Shown here piece by piece: positions 1 through 7,720 of a DNA stretch of 64,000 nt. The notes under the pieces were generated by a model, which was given only the letters and a program-made list of their open reading frames with translations, had not been told where the DNA came from and searched no databases. Position 1 is the first letter of the stretch. Each line of letters opens with the position of its first letter. The stretch comes from Massilia aquatica (GTDB taxonomy: Bacteria > Pseudomonadota > Gammaproteobacteria > Burkholderiales > Burkholderiaceae_D), in the NCBI RefSeq assembly GCF_011682045.1, contig NZ_VVIW01000013.1:62001-126000 (forward strand), in the 5' to 3' direction. Made by a program: the position numbers and the translations under genes.

Positions 1-21
1 CCCCGCGCAAGCCGTGGGCGC

Positions 22-1275
22 CTATTTGCGCGGCGCTGCCATCCCTGGCGCCACATACTGCAGCCTGACAACCCGTCCGCTACGGTCCTCGACCAGGTAA
101 ATCGCCCCATCCGGGCCCTGCTTGACATCGACCGGCGCGCCGCCGGGCTGGTCTGGCTTGGCGCTCCAGTCGCCGATCAGTTCGATCGACTTGCCCAGCG
201 GCGCACCCTGCGCATCCGGCAGCAGGGCCACCAGCCGGTGGCCGTGCGCGCGGTAGCCGTGGTAACCGACGATCAGGCTGTTCTTGTATTGGGCGGGGAA
301 CATGGTACCGGTATAAAAGGTCATGCCCAGCGGCGCGGCGTGGGCCGGCAGCAGGCGCAGCGGGGCGCGATAGGCGGCGCACCTGGCGTCCGGATACTCC
401 GGGCTGGCTACGTTGTTGTCGTAGCAGTAAGGCCAGCCGTAGTTGGCCTTCGCTTCGATCAGGTTCAGCTCGTCGTGCGGCAAGTCGTTATCGTTCTTCA
501 AGCCTTTGATGGCGGCCTGGATCGCGTCGCGCGAGTTTTCACCCTGCCATAACGCCTGGGTGGTCGGGTGCACCGCCAGCGCCATCGAATTACGCAGCCC
601 GGTGGCATGCACTTCCCAGCGCTTGACGGTGCCGGCCGGCCATTGCATCGTGTACTTGCGCAGCACGCCCAGCGCGTTCGCCCCGGTCGTCTCAGGGCAG
701 GGCTTGGCCGAGTCCGGCGCCTTGCCATCCTTGTCTTCGCAATGGTCGCTGCCCGAACCGACATTCACATACAGGTCGCCCCTGGCGTCGAAACGCATCG
801 CGGTCAAGGGGTGGCGCCCGATGCCGGGCAGTCCCGGCGTGCCGGAGTTGCCGCCGATGACATCCTTGGCGGTGCCTTCCGGATCGCGCGGATCGAAGCG
901 GAAAATGCGCTTGATCGCGCCCACGTACACCAGCCCGTCGGGACCGAGCACGATGCCGTTGGGGCGGTCGACTTTCTTCATCAAGAGGGTTTTCTGGAAG
1001 CCGCCGGCGCCCGGCTTTAACAGCCACACGCTGCCCTGGTTCTTTTGCCAGCCGCCCAGATCGACCACCAGCACGCTGCCGTCCGGCATCGGCTGCACCC
1101 CGCGCGCGAACTTGAATCCCTGGCCGATGATGCCCGCGCAAAAGCCCGCCGGCGTGGCCACGGCCAGGCGCGGCGCGCCGCCGCACGTGTCGGCGGCGGC
1201 GGCGCTGCCGCCCATCAGGTACAGGGCGGCGGCCAGCGCCGGGCGAAGGAGATTACGTGAGTCAAAAGTCGTCAT
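22..1275 (-). CDS. secreted PQQ-dependent sugar dehydrogenase (sorbosone dehydrogenase-like)
   Basis: Predicted periplasmic six-bladed beta-propeller oxidoreductase of the glucose/sorbosone dehydrogenase family, 417 residues. The start at 1275 gives a clear signal peptide (hydrophobic LAAALYLMGG, then SAAAAD, cut near residue 28). A longer reading frame upstream has no signal sequence and is not favoured. Family-like segments are visible in order: RPNGIVLGPDGLVYVG, FDARGDLYVNVGSGSDHC, GLRNSMALAVHP, ANYGWPYCYD, GYHGYRAHGH and VKQGPDGAIYLVEDRSGRV. The family normally oxidises aldoses or polyols using PQQ; the substrate here cannot be read from sequence. It diverges from the oleate hydratase gene across a 258-base region that carries an FNR-type box. 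Confidence 0.8.
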   Translation of the reverse strand: MTTFDSRNLLRPALAAALYLMGGSAAAADTCGGAPRLAVATPAGFCAGIIGQGFKFARGVQPMPDGSVLVVDLGGWQKNQGSVWLLKPGAGGFQKTLLMKKVDRPNGIVLGPDGLVYVGAIKRIFRFDPRDPEGTAKDVIGGNSGTPGLPGIGRHPLTAMRFDARGDLYVNVGSGSDHCEDKDGKAPDSAKPCPETTGANALGVLRKYTMQWPAGTVKRWEVHATGLRNSMALAVHPTTQALWQGENSRDAIQAAIKGLKNDNDLPHDELNLIEAKANYGWPYCYDNNVASPEYPDARCAAYRAPLRLLPAHAAPLGMTFYTGTMFPAQYKNSLIVGYHGYRAHGHRLVALLPDAQGAPLGKSIELIGDWSAKPDQPGGAPVDVKQGPDGAIYLVEDRSGRVVRLQYVAPGMAAPRK

Positions 1276-1378
1276 GCTGCATCCAGTCAGAAAGGTGCTG
1301 GAATTATAGAGGATTGAATCCACGCGGCATTTCCATTCGCAATACTTGAACGCGCCCTCTATTATTGCTTTGGCAATT

Positions 1379-1392
1379 TTGATGTACATCAA
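1379..1392. promoter_or_regulatory. perfect FNR-type box TTGAT-GTAC-ATCAA
   Basis: A 14-base perfect palindrome that matches the FNR/ANR consensus TTGAT-N4-ATCAA at all ten specified positions. It lies 104 bases upstream of the sugar dehydrogenase start and 141 bases upstream of the oleate hydratase start. A weak -10 candidate (GATTCT, 1415-1420) sits at class II distance on the plus strand, so oleate hydratase is the likelier target. The Crp/Fnr-family protein at 4093-4914 lacks the FNR cysteine cluster and is probably not the regulator. Confidence 0.6.
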
Positions 1393-1533
1393 TTTTTTTC
1401 GGACGCGTGCATGCGATTCTGCATGCCTCCGGACGCATGCCGCGTCGCAACACCATGCATGATGCAAATGTCGTCCGGAACTGCCTGTCCGGATCGCACC
1501 GGACACCGATGCACCTTATTGGACGACCCCTAT

Positions 1534-3105
1534 ATGAATACCAACGTACACGCCCACCTGATTGGCGGCGGTATTGGCTCGCTCGCCGCAGCCGCCTTTA
1601 TGATCCGCGACGGCAACGTTCCCGGCGCAAACATCCGCATCTATGAAGCGGCCCCCCTGCTCGGCGGCAGCCTGGACGGCGCCGGTTCGCCCGAGCACGG
1701 CTATTCGCTGCGCGGCGGGCGCATGCTCACCTTCGACAACTACGAGTGCACCTGGGACCTGTTCAAGTCGATTCCCTCGCTCACCGACGAAAACAAGAGC
1801 GTCTTCGACGAAACGGTCGACTTCAACGAACTGCACAAGTCCCATTCGCAGGCGCGCCTGGTCGACAAGCGCCGCGCCAAGGTGCCGGTGACGTCGATGG
1901 GGTTTTCGATGCACGACCGGGCCCAGCTGCTCAAGCTGAGCCTGGCCGACGAAGACACGCTCGGCGTCGATGCCATCAGCGACTGGCTCGACCCGTCGTT
2001 CTTCGAGACCGAATTCTGGTACATGTGGGCCACCACCTTCGCCTTCCAGCCATGGCACAGCGCGGTGGAATTCAAGCGCTACCTGCATCGCTTCATGCTG
2101 GAGTTTTCGCGCATTGAAACCCTGGCCGGCGTGCGCCGCACGGTCTACAACCAGTACGATTCGCTGGTGCGTCCCTTGCAGGAATGGCTGCAAAGCCAGG
2201 GCGTGCAATTCATCCTCGATTGCAAGGTGACCGACATCAAGCACGCCACGGTCGATGCCAAGTTCGTCGTCACCGGCCTCGACTGCCTGCGTGGCGGCAA
2301 CAGCGAGCACGTGGATGTGCCTGCCGGCGACCTGGTGTTCTTCCAGAACGGCTCGATGACCGATGCGTCGAGCCTGGGCAGCATGACCAGCGCCCCGGAA
2401 AAACTCGACAAGACCGACAGCTGCGGCTGGACCTTGTGGGAAAAGCTGGCTGCCGCCCAGCCTGGCTTTGGCAATCCGGCCGCGTTCAACAGCAGCATTG
2501 CGGAATCGTACTGGGAGTCGTTCACGGTGACCTTGCAGGATCCGGCTTTCTTCGACAAGATGCAGCAGTTCAGCGGCAATGAAGCCGGTACCGGCGGCCT
2601 GGTCACGTTCAAGGATTCGAACTGGTTCATGTCGATCGTGCTGGCGCACCAGCCGCACTTCGCCAACCAGCCGGCCGGCGTGCAAGTGTTCTGGGGCTAT
2701 GCGCTGTCGCCGGACCGGATCGGCAATTTTGTCGCCAAGCCGATGTCGGACTGCACCGGCGAAGAAATCCTGCGCGAGCTGTGCGGCCATCTGCGCTTCG
2801 ATCTCGATGTGGTGGAAACGGCCAATTGCATCCCTTGCCGCATGCCCTACATCACCAGCATGTTCATGCCGCGCGCGCACAGCGACCGTCCGCTGCCGGT
2901 ACCGAAGGAATCGAAGAACCTGGCGTTTATCAGCCAGTTCGTCGAAGTTGCCGATGATGTGGTGTTCACGGTGGAGTATTCGGTGCGCGCCGCGCAGATG
3001 GCGGTGTACCAACTGCTCGATATCAAGCGCGAAGTGCCGCCGATCAAGCAGCACGATCACGCATTGAGCACGCAGTTCGAGGCGCTGTTCAAGGCCTTGA
3101 AGTAA
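1534..3105 (+). CDS. ohyA: oleate hydratase (MCRA family)
   Basis: FAD-dependent hydratase that adds water to the cis-9 double bond of unsaturated fatty acids such as oleate, giving 10-hydroxystearate. The first 20 residues hold the dinucleotide-binding signature LIGGGIGSLAAAAF. A family signature, GGRMLTFDNYECTWDLF, is at about 61-77, followed by the family-typical SIPSL. The 523-residue length is at the short end for the family. The ATG at 1534 is chosen because the nucleotide-binding strand starts nine residues later; the frame stays open to 1411 but that extension is unrelated. It stands alone, so detoxification or remodelling of unsaturated fatty acids is the simplest role. Confidence 0.9.
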   Translation: MNTNVHAHLIGGGIGSLAAAAFMIRDGNVPGANIRIYEAAPLLGGSLDGAGSPEHGYSLRGGRMLTFDNYECTWDLFKSIPSLTDENKSVFDETVDFNELHKSHSQARLVDKRRAKVPVTSMGFSMHDRAQLLKLSLADEDTLGVDAISDWLDPSFFETEFWYMWATTFAFQPWHSAVEFKRYLHRFMLEFSRIETLAGVRRTVYNQYDSLVRPLQEWLQSQGVQFILDCKVTDIKHATVDAKFVVTGLDCLRGGNSEHVDVPAGDLVFFQNGSMTDASSLGSMTSAPEKLDKTDSCGWTLWEKLAAAQPGFGNPAAFNSSIAESYWESFTVTLQDPAFFDKMQQFSGNEAGTGGLVTFKDSNWFMSIVLAHQPHFANQPAGVQVFWGYALSPDRIGNFVAKPMSDCTGEEILRELCGHLRFDLDVVETANCIPCRMPYITSMFMPRAHSDRPLPVPKESKNLAFISQFVEVADDVVFTVEYSVRAAQMAVYQLLDIKREVPPIKQHDHALSTQFEALFKALK

Positions 3106-3111
3106 TCGGCA

Positions 3112-3145
3112 ACTGGCGTAAAGCGACCTGTCACTTTACGCCAGT
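3112..3145. terminator. convergent hairpin, 12-bp perfect stem
   Basis: ACTGGCGTAAAG (3112-3123) and CTTTACGCCAGT (3134-3145) are exact reverse complements around a 10-base loop. The hairpin lies seven bases after the oleate hydratase stop and overlaps the last codons of the convergent GNAT gene. Five T residues begin six bases after the stem on the plus strand. It probably terminates ohyA transcription and perhaps both genes. Confidence 0.6.
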
Positions 3146-3610
3146 CAGGAATTTTTCCATTTCCACGCAGTCCAGCGCAACCCCGCTCGGATGCGCATAC
3201 ACCGCATTGCGCAGCGCGACAAATCCGGCAGCCCGATAAAACACCACTGCATTGAGCGAGGCCGACAGATGCAAGCGCTTGCAGCCACGCGCCATCGCCA
3301 TGCGCTCCAGCGCGGCCAGCATCGTTTTTCCAATTCCTCGTCCGCCTGCCGCAGGATCGACAAATACCGCGTCCACCTCGCCCGTTGCGATATCAAGAAT
3401 TGCATATCCCAGCATCGCGCCCTGCTCTTCCGCGATCACGGCGCCACAGCTGTGCAGCAGTGCGGGATACGAGCGCGGCACCGGCGAGGCGGACCACGGC
3501 TCAATCACCTCGGACGGATAATGGCCGGGACAACCGTGCCGGATGGCGCGCGTGCGCAGCGCCCACATGGCGTCGATATCGGGCAGCGTGGCCGTCCGCA
3601 ATGTCGGCAT
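3131..3610 (-). CDS. GNAT family N-acetyltransferase
   Basis: Predicted acetyl-CoA-dependent N-acetyltransferase of 159 residues. The GNAT fold is visible: motif A reads VDAVFVDPAAGGRGIGKTMLAALE with the acetyl-CoA loop GGRGIG, followed by the late helix and the FYRAAGF segment. The ATG at 3610 is chosen over one at 3616 because GAGGAG lies six bases ahead of it and would abut the earlier ATG. The gene follows the cupin gene with ten bases between stop and start, so the two are probably co-transcribed. The acceptor substrate is unknown. Its last codons form one arm of the terminator hairpin shared with oleate hydratase. Confidence 0.8.
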   Translation of the reverse strand: MPTLRTATLPDIDAMWALRTRAIRHGCPGHYPSEVIEPWSASPVPRSYPALLHSCGAVIAEEQGAMLGYAILDIATGEVDAVFVDPAAGGRGIGKTMLAALERMAMARGCKRLHLSASLNAVVFYRAAGFVALRNAVYAHPSGVALDCVEMEKFLTGVK

Positions 3611-3620
3611 GGCCATCTCC

Positions 3621-3950
3621 TCAATCGACGATGAACAGCTTGGCGCCGAGGCGCGTGCTGGAACGATGCGCTTCGGCGTGATCGGCCACCTGGTAACTGA
3701 CGCCCGGCGTGAGCACGAATGTGCGGCCGTCGGCCAGCTCGGTGTCGAGCTGGCCATCCAGGCATAACAGGATATGGCCCTTGCTGCACCAGTGATCGGC
3801 CAGATAGCCAGCGCTGTATTCGACCATGCGCACACGGACGGCGCCAAACTGGCGCGTCTGCCACCAGGCCATGCCGGTCTGGCCGGGATGCCCGGTGCGT
3901 TCCACGCCCGGCCACTCGGTAATGCCAAAGGGAATATCGGAGATGTTCAT
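3621..3950 (-). CDS. DHCW-motif cupin fold protein
   Basis: Small single-domain cupin of 109 residues. The central segment YLADHWCSKGHILLCLDG contains the DH/CW signature that names the family, and the end SYQVADHAEAHRSSTRLG is also typical. Histidines at the centre could bind a metal. No enzymatic activity is established for the family. The ATG at 3950 is preferred over one at 3956 because AAGG is seven bases upstream of it and only one base from the other. It leads a two-gene operon with the GNAT acetyltransferase. Confidence 0.75.
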   Translation of the reverse strand: MNISDIPFGITEWPGVERTGHPGQTGMAWWQTRQFGAVRVRMVEYSAGYLADHWCSKGHILLCLDGQLDTELADGRTFVLTPGVSYQVADHAEAHRSSTRLGAKLFIVD

Positions 3951-4011
3951 GCACATGCCTTTTTATCTACCAGGACGGCATAAAATAGCATGGCATCGGC
4001 AATTGCGCCCG

Positions 4012-4035
4012 GGCCGGCCCCGCAAGGGGCAGGCC
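4012..4035 (-). terminator. GC-rich hairpin after the Crp-family gene
   Basis: Bases 4012-4021 and 4026-4035 pair at nine of ten positions around a GCAA tetraloop. It lies between the end of the Crp-family gene and the start of the cupin gene on the minus strand. No T-tract follows, so it may be a weak or Rho-assisted terminator. Confidence 0.35.
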
Positions 4036-4092
4036 GGCGTGTGAGGATGGCAGTGCGGGCGGTGATGTGCTGCCCGCGCCGCCAGGTAACTA

Positions 4093-4914
4093 TTAAGCGT
4101 TGCTCCAGGCGGTAGCGTGCATCTGCTCGAAACCGATCTTGCCGGCGCGGTAGCAGGTGCCGGCGCACTCTTCCAGGCCGGCGCGGTCGATGATGGCGAC
4201 GGTGCCGCGGCGATATTGAATCAGGCCGTCCGCTTGCAGCTTACGCGCGGTCATGGTGATGGTTTCGCGGCGCACACCCAGCATCGTGGCCATGGTGTCT
4301 TGCGTGACCTTGATTTCGTCCGACAGCGAACGGTCGAGGCGGTCCAGCAGCCAGCGGCACAGTTTCTGTTCAATGGTGCAGTGACGGCCGCCGACGACGT
4401 TTTGCGCTAGCTGGGCGAACATGGCGAAGGTGTAGCGCATCAGCAGCTGGGCCATGGCGCCGCCGGAAGCGACCAGTTCGCGCAGCACGCTGCTTTTGAG
4501 GCGGTAAGCGTAACCGGCGGTTTGCACCACGGCGCTGCAGGTAGCGCGTTCGGCTTCGTACATCGCCACGCCCAGCACGCCTTCGCGGCCGACCACGCCG
4601 ATTTCGGTGGTGGCGCCGTCTTCCATGACATACATCAGCGAGACGATGGCGTTGGTCGGAAAGTAGGCGTAGTCGAACTTGCTGCCGAAGTCATACAGAT
4701 GCTTGCCGGCCGCCATTGGCACCAGTTCCAGGTGCGGGAACAGGGCTTCCAGGTCGGTGCGGGACAAGGCACGCAACAATTCGTTCTGCTGGGCGCCGGC
4801 GACGCTGATCATCGGCTTGGCGGCGGCCGGCTTGGCAGCGGCGGCGCCCAAGGCGATGGTGCGGATAGCGTTGGTGGCGTTGCTGTTCGAATCGATATTT
4901 TGCGTGCGGTACAT
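4093..4914 (-). CDS. Crp/Fnr family transcriptional regulator
   Basis: Cytoplasmic DNA-binding regulator, 273 residues. After an alanine/proline-rich N-terminal stretch (about 20-40) comes a cyclic-nucleotide-binding-like beta-barrel (LYDFGSKFDYAYFPTNAIVSLMYV, ATTEIGVVGREGVLG). The C-terminal winged helix contains VTQDTMATMLGVRRETITM and a wing ending QYRRGTVAIIDRAGLEE. No N-terminal cysteine cluster is present, so this is not an oxygen-sensing FNR. The start at 4914 has GAGG seven bases upstream; an in-frame extension to 4986 is unlikely. Proteins of this shape are often stress or redox regulators, but the effector is unknown. Two palindromes at 5021-5058 may be autoregulatory. Confidence 0.85.
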   Translation of the reverse strand: MYRTQNIDSNSNATNAIRTIALGAAAAKPAAAKPMISVAGAQQNELLRALSRTDLEALFPHLELVPMAAGKHLYDFGSKFDYAYFPTNAIVSLMYVMEDGATTEIGVVGREGVLGVAMYEAERATCSAVVQTAGYAYRLKSSVLRELVASGGAMAQLLMRYTFAMFAQLAQNVVGGRHCTIEQKLCRWLLDRLDRSLSDEIKVTQDTMATMLGVRRETITMTARKLQADGLIQYRRGTVAIIDRAGLEECAGTCYRAGKIGFEQMHATAWSNA

Positions 4915-5020
4915 GGTATGCCTCTGTGTTGTTAGGTTCAACTCATCAATGGCTCTACTGTAAGGCTTGGTATCAAACGCAACCATCGGACCAGTGGATG
5001 GCTTCCTGTAGGCATCAACA

Positions 5021-5058
5021 ATGACGCTTTGTCATCTAAGTCCTACGCGGCGTAAGAC
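5021..5058. promoter_or_regulatory. two palindromes upstream of the Crp-family gene
   Basis: ATGAC-GCTTT-GTCAT at 5021-5035 is a perfect five-base inverted repeat. At 5040-5058 a 19-base palindrome centres on TACGC-G-GCGTA, with matching GTC/GAC ends and one mismatched pair. They lie 107-144 bases upstream of the regulator's start, consistent with control of its promoter. Confidence 0.4.
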
Positions 5059-5068
5059 TGAAACGCGG

Positions 5069-5086
5069 GCCGGACGGGCGTCCGGC
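5069..5086 (-). terminator. hairpin after the exported small protein gene
   Basis: GCCGGAC (5069-5075) and GTCCGGC (5080-5086) are perfect inverted arms around a four-base loop. It lies 56 bases past the stop of the gene ending at 5142 and before the Crp-family promoter region. No clear T-tract follows. Confidence 0.35.
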
Positions 5087-5141
5087 AATGAATGGGGGCG
5101 AACAGCCGGCTAGACGATGAATGCTTACCCCATGAAAATAC

Positions 5142-5531
5142 CTACAGGGGACCGGCGCAGGACAATGTCACCTGCACCTTCCTGTTCGCGACCAGAGCCG
5201 GATCGGACGCCAGCACAAATGTTCTCGCGCCGCCAATGTCAAGCCCAATCAATCCGCTCTGCAATATTTGCCTCACTCCGCCCACCTCGACACTGCTGGT
5301 ATAGCTTGCCAGGGCCGAGAGACATCTGCAATCGGCGATGGTTTTGCTCAACTTAATATCTGTGTTTGCCAACACCAGATTCGATTGCGTCGAGATTTTT
5401 ACTGCCGTGATCGCGGCGCAGGCGCGCAAATCATTCTGAAACGTCACTTCACCAGCATGCGCGCTGCTAACAGCGGCGACACCGCTTAAGGCTGCCAGTA
5501 TTATGCGTAATTTATTCAAGGGTTCCCCCAT
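5142..5531 (-). CDS. small exported protein, candidate immunity partner of the Tlde1-like gene
   Basis: A 129-residue protein with no recognised family. Residues 1-27 form a signal peptide (LRIILAALSGVAAVSSAHA, then GE), so it should be periplasmic. Three cysteines in the middle part (RACAAIT, ADCRCLS) and one near the end (LSCAG) could form disulfides. Its start overlaps the end of the Tlde1-like gene by 20 bases, implying translational coupling. Function is inferred only from context: effectors acting on peptidoglycan are usually paired with a periplasmic immunity protein encoded immediately downstream. An alternative TTG start 12 bases downstream has a better ribosome-binding sequence (GGGGGAA). 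GC content looks lower than in neighbouring genes. Confidence 0.6.
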   Translation of the reverse strand: MGEPLNKLRIILAALSGVAAVSSAHAGEVTFQNDLRACAAITAVKISTQSNLVLANTDIKLSKTIADCRCLSALASYTSSVEVGGVRQILQSGLIGLDIGGARTFVLASDPALVANRKVQVTLSCAGPL

Positions 5532-6033
5532 TCGTCACCCGATTGCCAACGTACTTCACTTTCAGAATGAAATAATTACGGGAACGGCTGCTTTTCGCCC
5601 GCGATTGCAACGCCGCGAAGAAACTTGTCTCAACTTCGATGCAACCGTGGCTGTAGCCCTTGGTTGAATCGTGCAGATAGAAACCAGATCTTTCGGTCGC
5701 GCAAGCGTTGCGCGTCGCGGGGTCAGCCGCTATCATCATTGCCCGGTTTCTTCCCCAGTTCGCCCAATACTTTTCGCAACTTCCGGCCTGCGCCCCACGT
5801 GGAATTGTCTGGACGCCCCATCCCGGTATCAAGGCGCATTTTCCCGTACCGTCATCTTGTGCTGCGCCACGATCGGTGAAAAGCACCTTGTAGACTCCCT
5901 CAGGAACAGGCCCTTTATCCTTGACACATTGGTCCTTTGGCACCTGATTATCAGGAAGCCCACTCGTCGCTTTGAATCTACCGGAACCATTCCACGTCAA
6001 GACCTGCCCATCAAACTCCATATCGACAACCAT
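5512..6033 (-). CDS. Tlde1-like (DUF2778) L,D-transpeptidase-related protein
   Basis: A 173-residue protein resembling Tlde1, type VI effectors that attack peptidoglycan tetrapeptide stems. The N-terminal part reads LTWNGSGRFKATSGLP and GPVPEGVYKV, typical of DUF2778. The putative catalytic centre is LHDSTKGYSHGCIEV, in which His and Cys are ten positions apart, the short spacing of this family rather than the longer one of housekeeping L,D-transpeptidases. There is no signal peptide, as expected for an injected effector. The ATG at 6033 has AAGGAG seven bases upstream. GC content looks lower than in neighbouring genes, suggesting transfer. No type VI structural genes are in the window. A housekeeping envelope role is possible but less likely. 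Confidence 0.75.
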   Translation of the reverse strand: MVVDMEFDGQVLTWNGSGRFKATSGLPDNQVPKDQCVKDKGPVPEGVYKVLFTDRGAAQDDGTGKCALIPGWGVQTIPRGAQAGSCEKYWANWGRNRAMMIAADPATRNACATERSGFYLHDSTKGYSHGCIEVETSFFAALQSRAKSSRSRNYFILKVKYVGNRVTNGGTLE

Positions 6034-6101
6034 AAACACTCTCCTTATTCAAGCCATGCGGTATGTACATTTTAACACCTCATGTAGTAGAATTGAAATG
6101 T

Positions 6102-6572
6102 TTATATTTTTACATTATGCAGCGCGATGTCAACCGTCTGGCGGTACGCCATCATGCGCGCGCCGAGCGCCATCAGGTCCAGCTTGCTCTTGCGCAGGCG
6201 CGGGAACATCGTCTCTTCCTCCTCGCGCGCGTGGCGTGTTACCTGGTCCCACAGCACTTTGACCGTGGCGTCGAACAATTCGTTCTCCGGCTCCATGACG
6301 CGGATGCGCTCGATCAGTTCGCACGCACTGGCATGTTCGACGATGGACTGGGCGATCAACTCGCCTTCCTTGAGGACGGTGCGCACCGCCGGATAGAAAA
6401 TGTCCTTCTCCAGCGCGGCGTGCACCGTCAACGCATCGCAGATGTCGGTCGCGATGCGCCTCTTGCTCTCTGTTGAGCGCGCACTGAGGCCGCGAAATTG
6501 TTCGAACAGCGCGGTCACTTCCTCGTGCTCGATAATCAGGATGTCGATGGCGTTGTCGTGCATGGATTCCAT
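6102..6572 (-). CDS. hemerythrin HHE domain protein
   Basis: Cytoplasmic four-helix-bundle protein of 156 residues with the ligand pattern of hemerythrin-like domains: IIEHEEV, VHAALEKDIFYP, VEHASACELIERI and VTRHAREEEETMFP. Such proteins bind a diiron centre and handle oxygen, iron or nitrosative stress. The start at 6572 has GGAG six bases upstream; the frame extends further but without a ribosome-binding site. It follows no obvious partner and lies between the Tlde1-like pair and the NAD operon, all on the minus strand. Confidence 0.85.
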   Translation of the reverse strand: MESMHDNAIDILIIEHEEVTALFEQFRGLSARSTESKRRIATDICDALTVHAALEKDIFYPAVRTVLKEGELIAQSIVEHASACELIERIRVMEPENELFDATVKVLWDQVTRHAREEEETMFPRLRKSKLDLMALGARMMAYRQTVDIALHNVKI

Positions 6573-6700
6573 GGCGGGCTCCGGAGTAGGCTCAATTTTC
6601 CAAAATGATACCAAAAGTAAGGCCAAGGACCGAGCAGAATCGCCGCACTGCGTGGCGATATTTGCAACAATGGTGGAGTTTGCCCGGCCCGCGCCGTCGC

Positions 6701-7720
6701 TCAGGCGGCGTCAAGCAAGGCCAGCGCCTGGCTCAGGCGCTGCGCCAGCGGGCCGTGCACCAGCGTCCAGGGCAGGCCACGGCGCGCCAGTTCGCCTACG
6801 TACCAAGCGTGCTGGCGCTGGCGGAAGCCATCGTCGCGGCGCGTCCCATCCTGGACAAAGGCAAAGTCCGGGGCGCACAGCAGCGTCACATCGTAAGGCT
6901 GCGCCGCGAGCGCCACCAGGGCCGGATCGGCCTGGCCGAACATCTCCATGCTGTAAAACATGGTTGTCAGCGGACTGGTGTCGCACACCAGGGCGCGCGT
7001 GGCGCGCGGCAGCAGCGCCGCTTCGCGCGCCAGCTGGGCGCGGCCGATGGCAAGCATGTCGCCGAACACCAGCGCGCCATCCTTCTCGACCCACAGTTCG
7101 CGCCCGAACTCCGGCGCCCACACGCTGCCGAGCTCCTGCGCCAGCGCGGCGGCGAGCGTGGTCTTGCCGCTCGATTCGCCCCCGAGCACGCACACCTTGC
7201 GCACGAAGCTGGCATACACCAGCGGATGCAGAAAGGCGCGCATGGCGTGCGGATCGGCGCGGATCGCCGTGCCGGACACCGGCACCAGCGTGCGCGCACG
7301 GTCCACCGGGACATGCGCTACCTGTGGGCCCGGCCCGCGCCGCGCATCGAAAAACGCGCTCAGCGCCAGCGCGAAGCCGTCGCCATAGTCTTCACTGGTA
7401 AATACCGCGTCCACCGTCACGCCCAGCACGTCCAGGCACAGCGATGCGCAGAAATCGCGCTGCAGCGCATCCGGCGCGTCGTTGCCGGGCACACTGCCGG
7501 CGTCCAGCACCAGCAGGCGCACCTGCGGGTACAGCGCGCGCAGCCACGCCTCGCGCACTGCCGGGCCGCAGCCGGCGAATTCGGGCCGGGTGTAGCTGAT
7601 GACGACCACCTCCTCGCAGGCGGCCAGCGCGCTGTCGATCACCAGCATGTGGCCACGGTGCAGCGGGCAGAATTTGCCGACCACGAGGCCGCGCCGCCAC
7701 TGCTTGACAGGCGCGTTCAT
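6701..7720 (-). CDS. nadR: NadR-like NMN adenylyltransferase / ribosylnicotinamide kinase
   Basis: Bifunctional NAD salvage enzyme of 339 residues. The N-terminal nucleotidyltransferase has KFCPLHRGH (HxGH motif) near residue 16 and VPVSGTAIR later. The C-terminal kinase has the P-loop VLGGESSGKTTLAAAL. It lacks the N-terminal helix-turn-helix of enteric NadR, so it should be an enzyme only. It would phosphorylate ribosylnicotinamide imported by PnuC and adenylylate the NMN to NAD. The ATG at 7720 overlaps the pnuC stop by four bases (ATGA). It is the last gene of the operon. The reading frame is open to 8197 but the extension is antisense-like noise inside pnuC. Confidence 0.88.
   Translation of the reverse strand: MNAPVKQWRRGLVVGKFCPLHRGHMLVIDSALAACEEVVVISYTRPEFAGCGPAVREAWLRALYPQVRLLVLDAGSVPGNDAPDALQRDFCASLCLDVLGVTVDAVFTSEDYGDGFALALSAFFDARRGPGPQVAHVPVDRARTLVPVSGTAIRADPHAMRAFLHPLVYASFVRKVCVLGGESSGKTTLAAALAQELGSVWAPEFGRELWVEKDGALVFGDMLAIGRAQLAREAALLPRATRALVCDTSPLTTMFYSMEMFGQADPALVALAAQPYDVTLLCAPDFAFVQDGTRRDDGFRQRQHAWYVGELARRGLPWTLVHGPLAQRLSQALALLDAA

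Noticed and set aside
1516-3060. Minus-strand open frame of 514 codons
   Set aside because: It is antisense to oleate hydratase and lacks coding character.
4093-4914. The Crp/Fnr-family protein as the FNR acting on the nearby boxes
   Set aside because: It has no N-terminal cysteine cluster, so it cannot carry the oxygen-sensing iron-sulfur centre.
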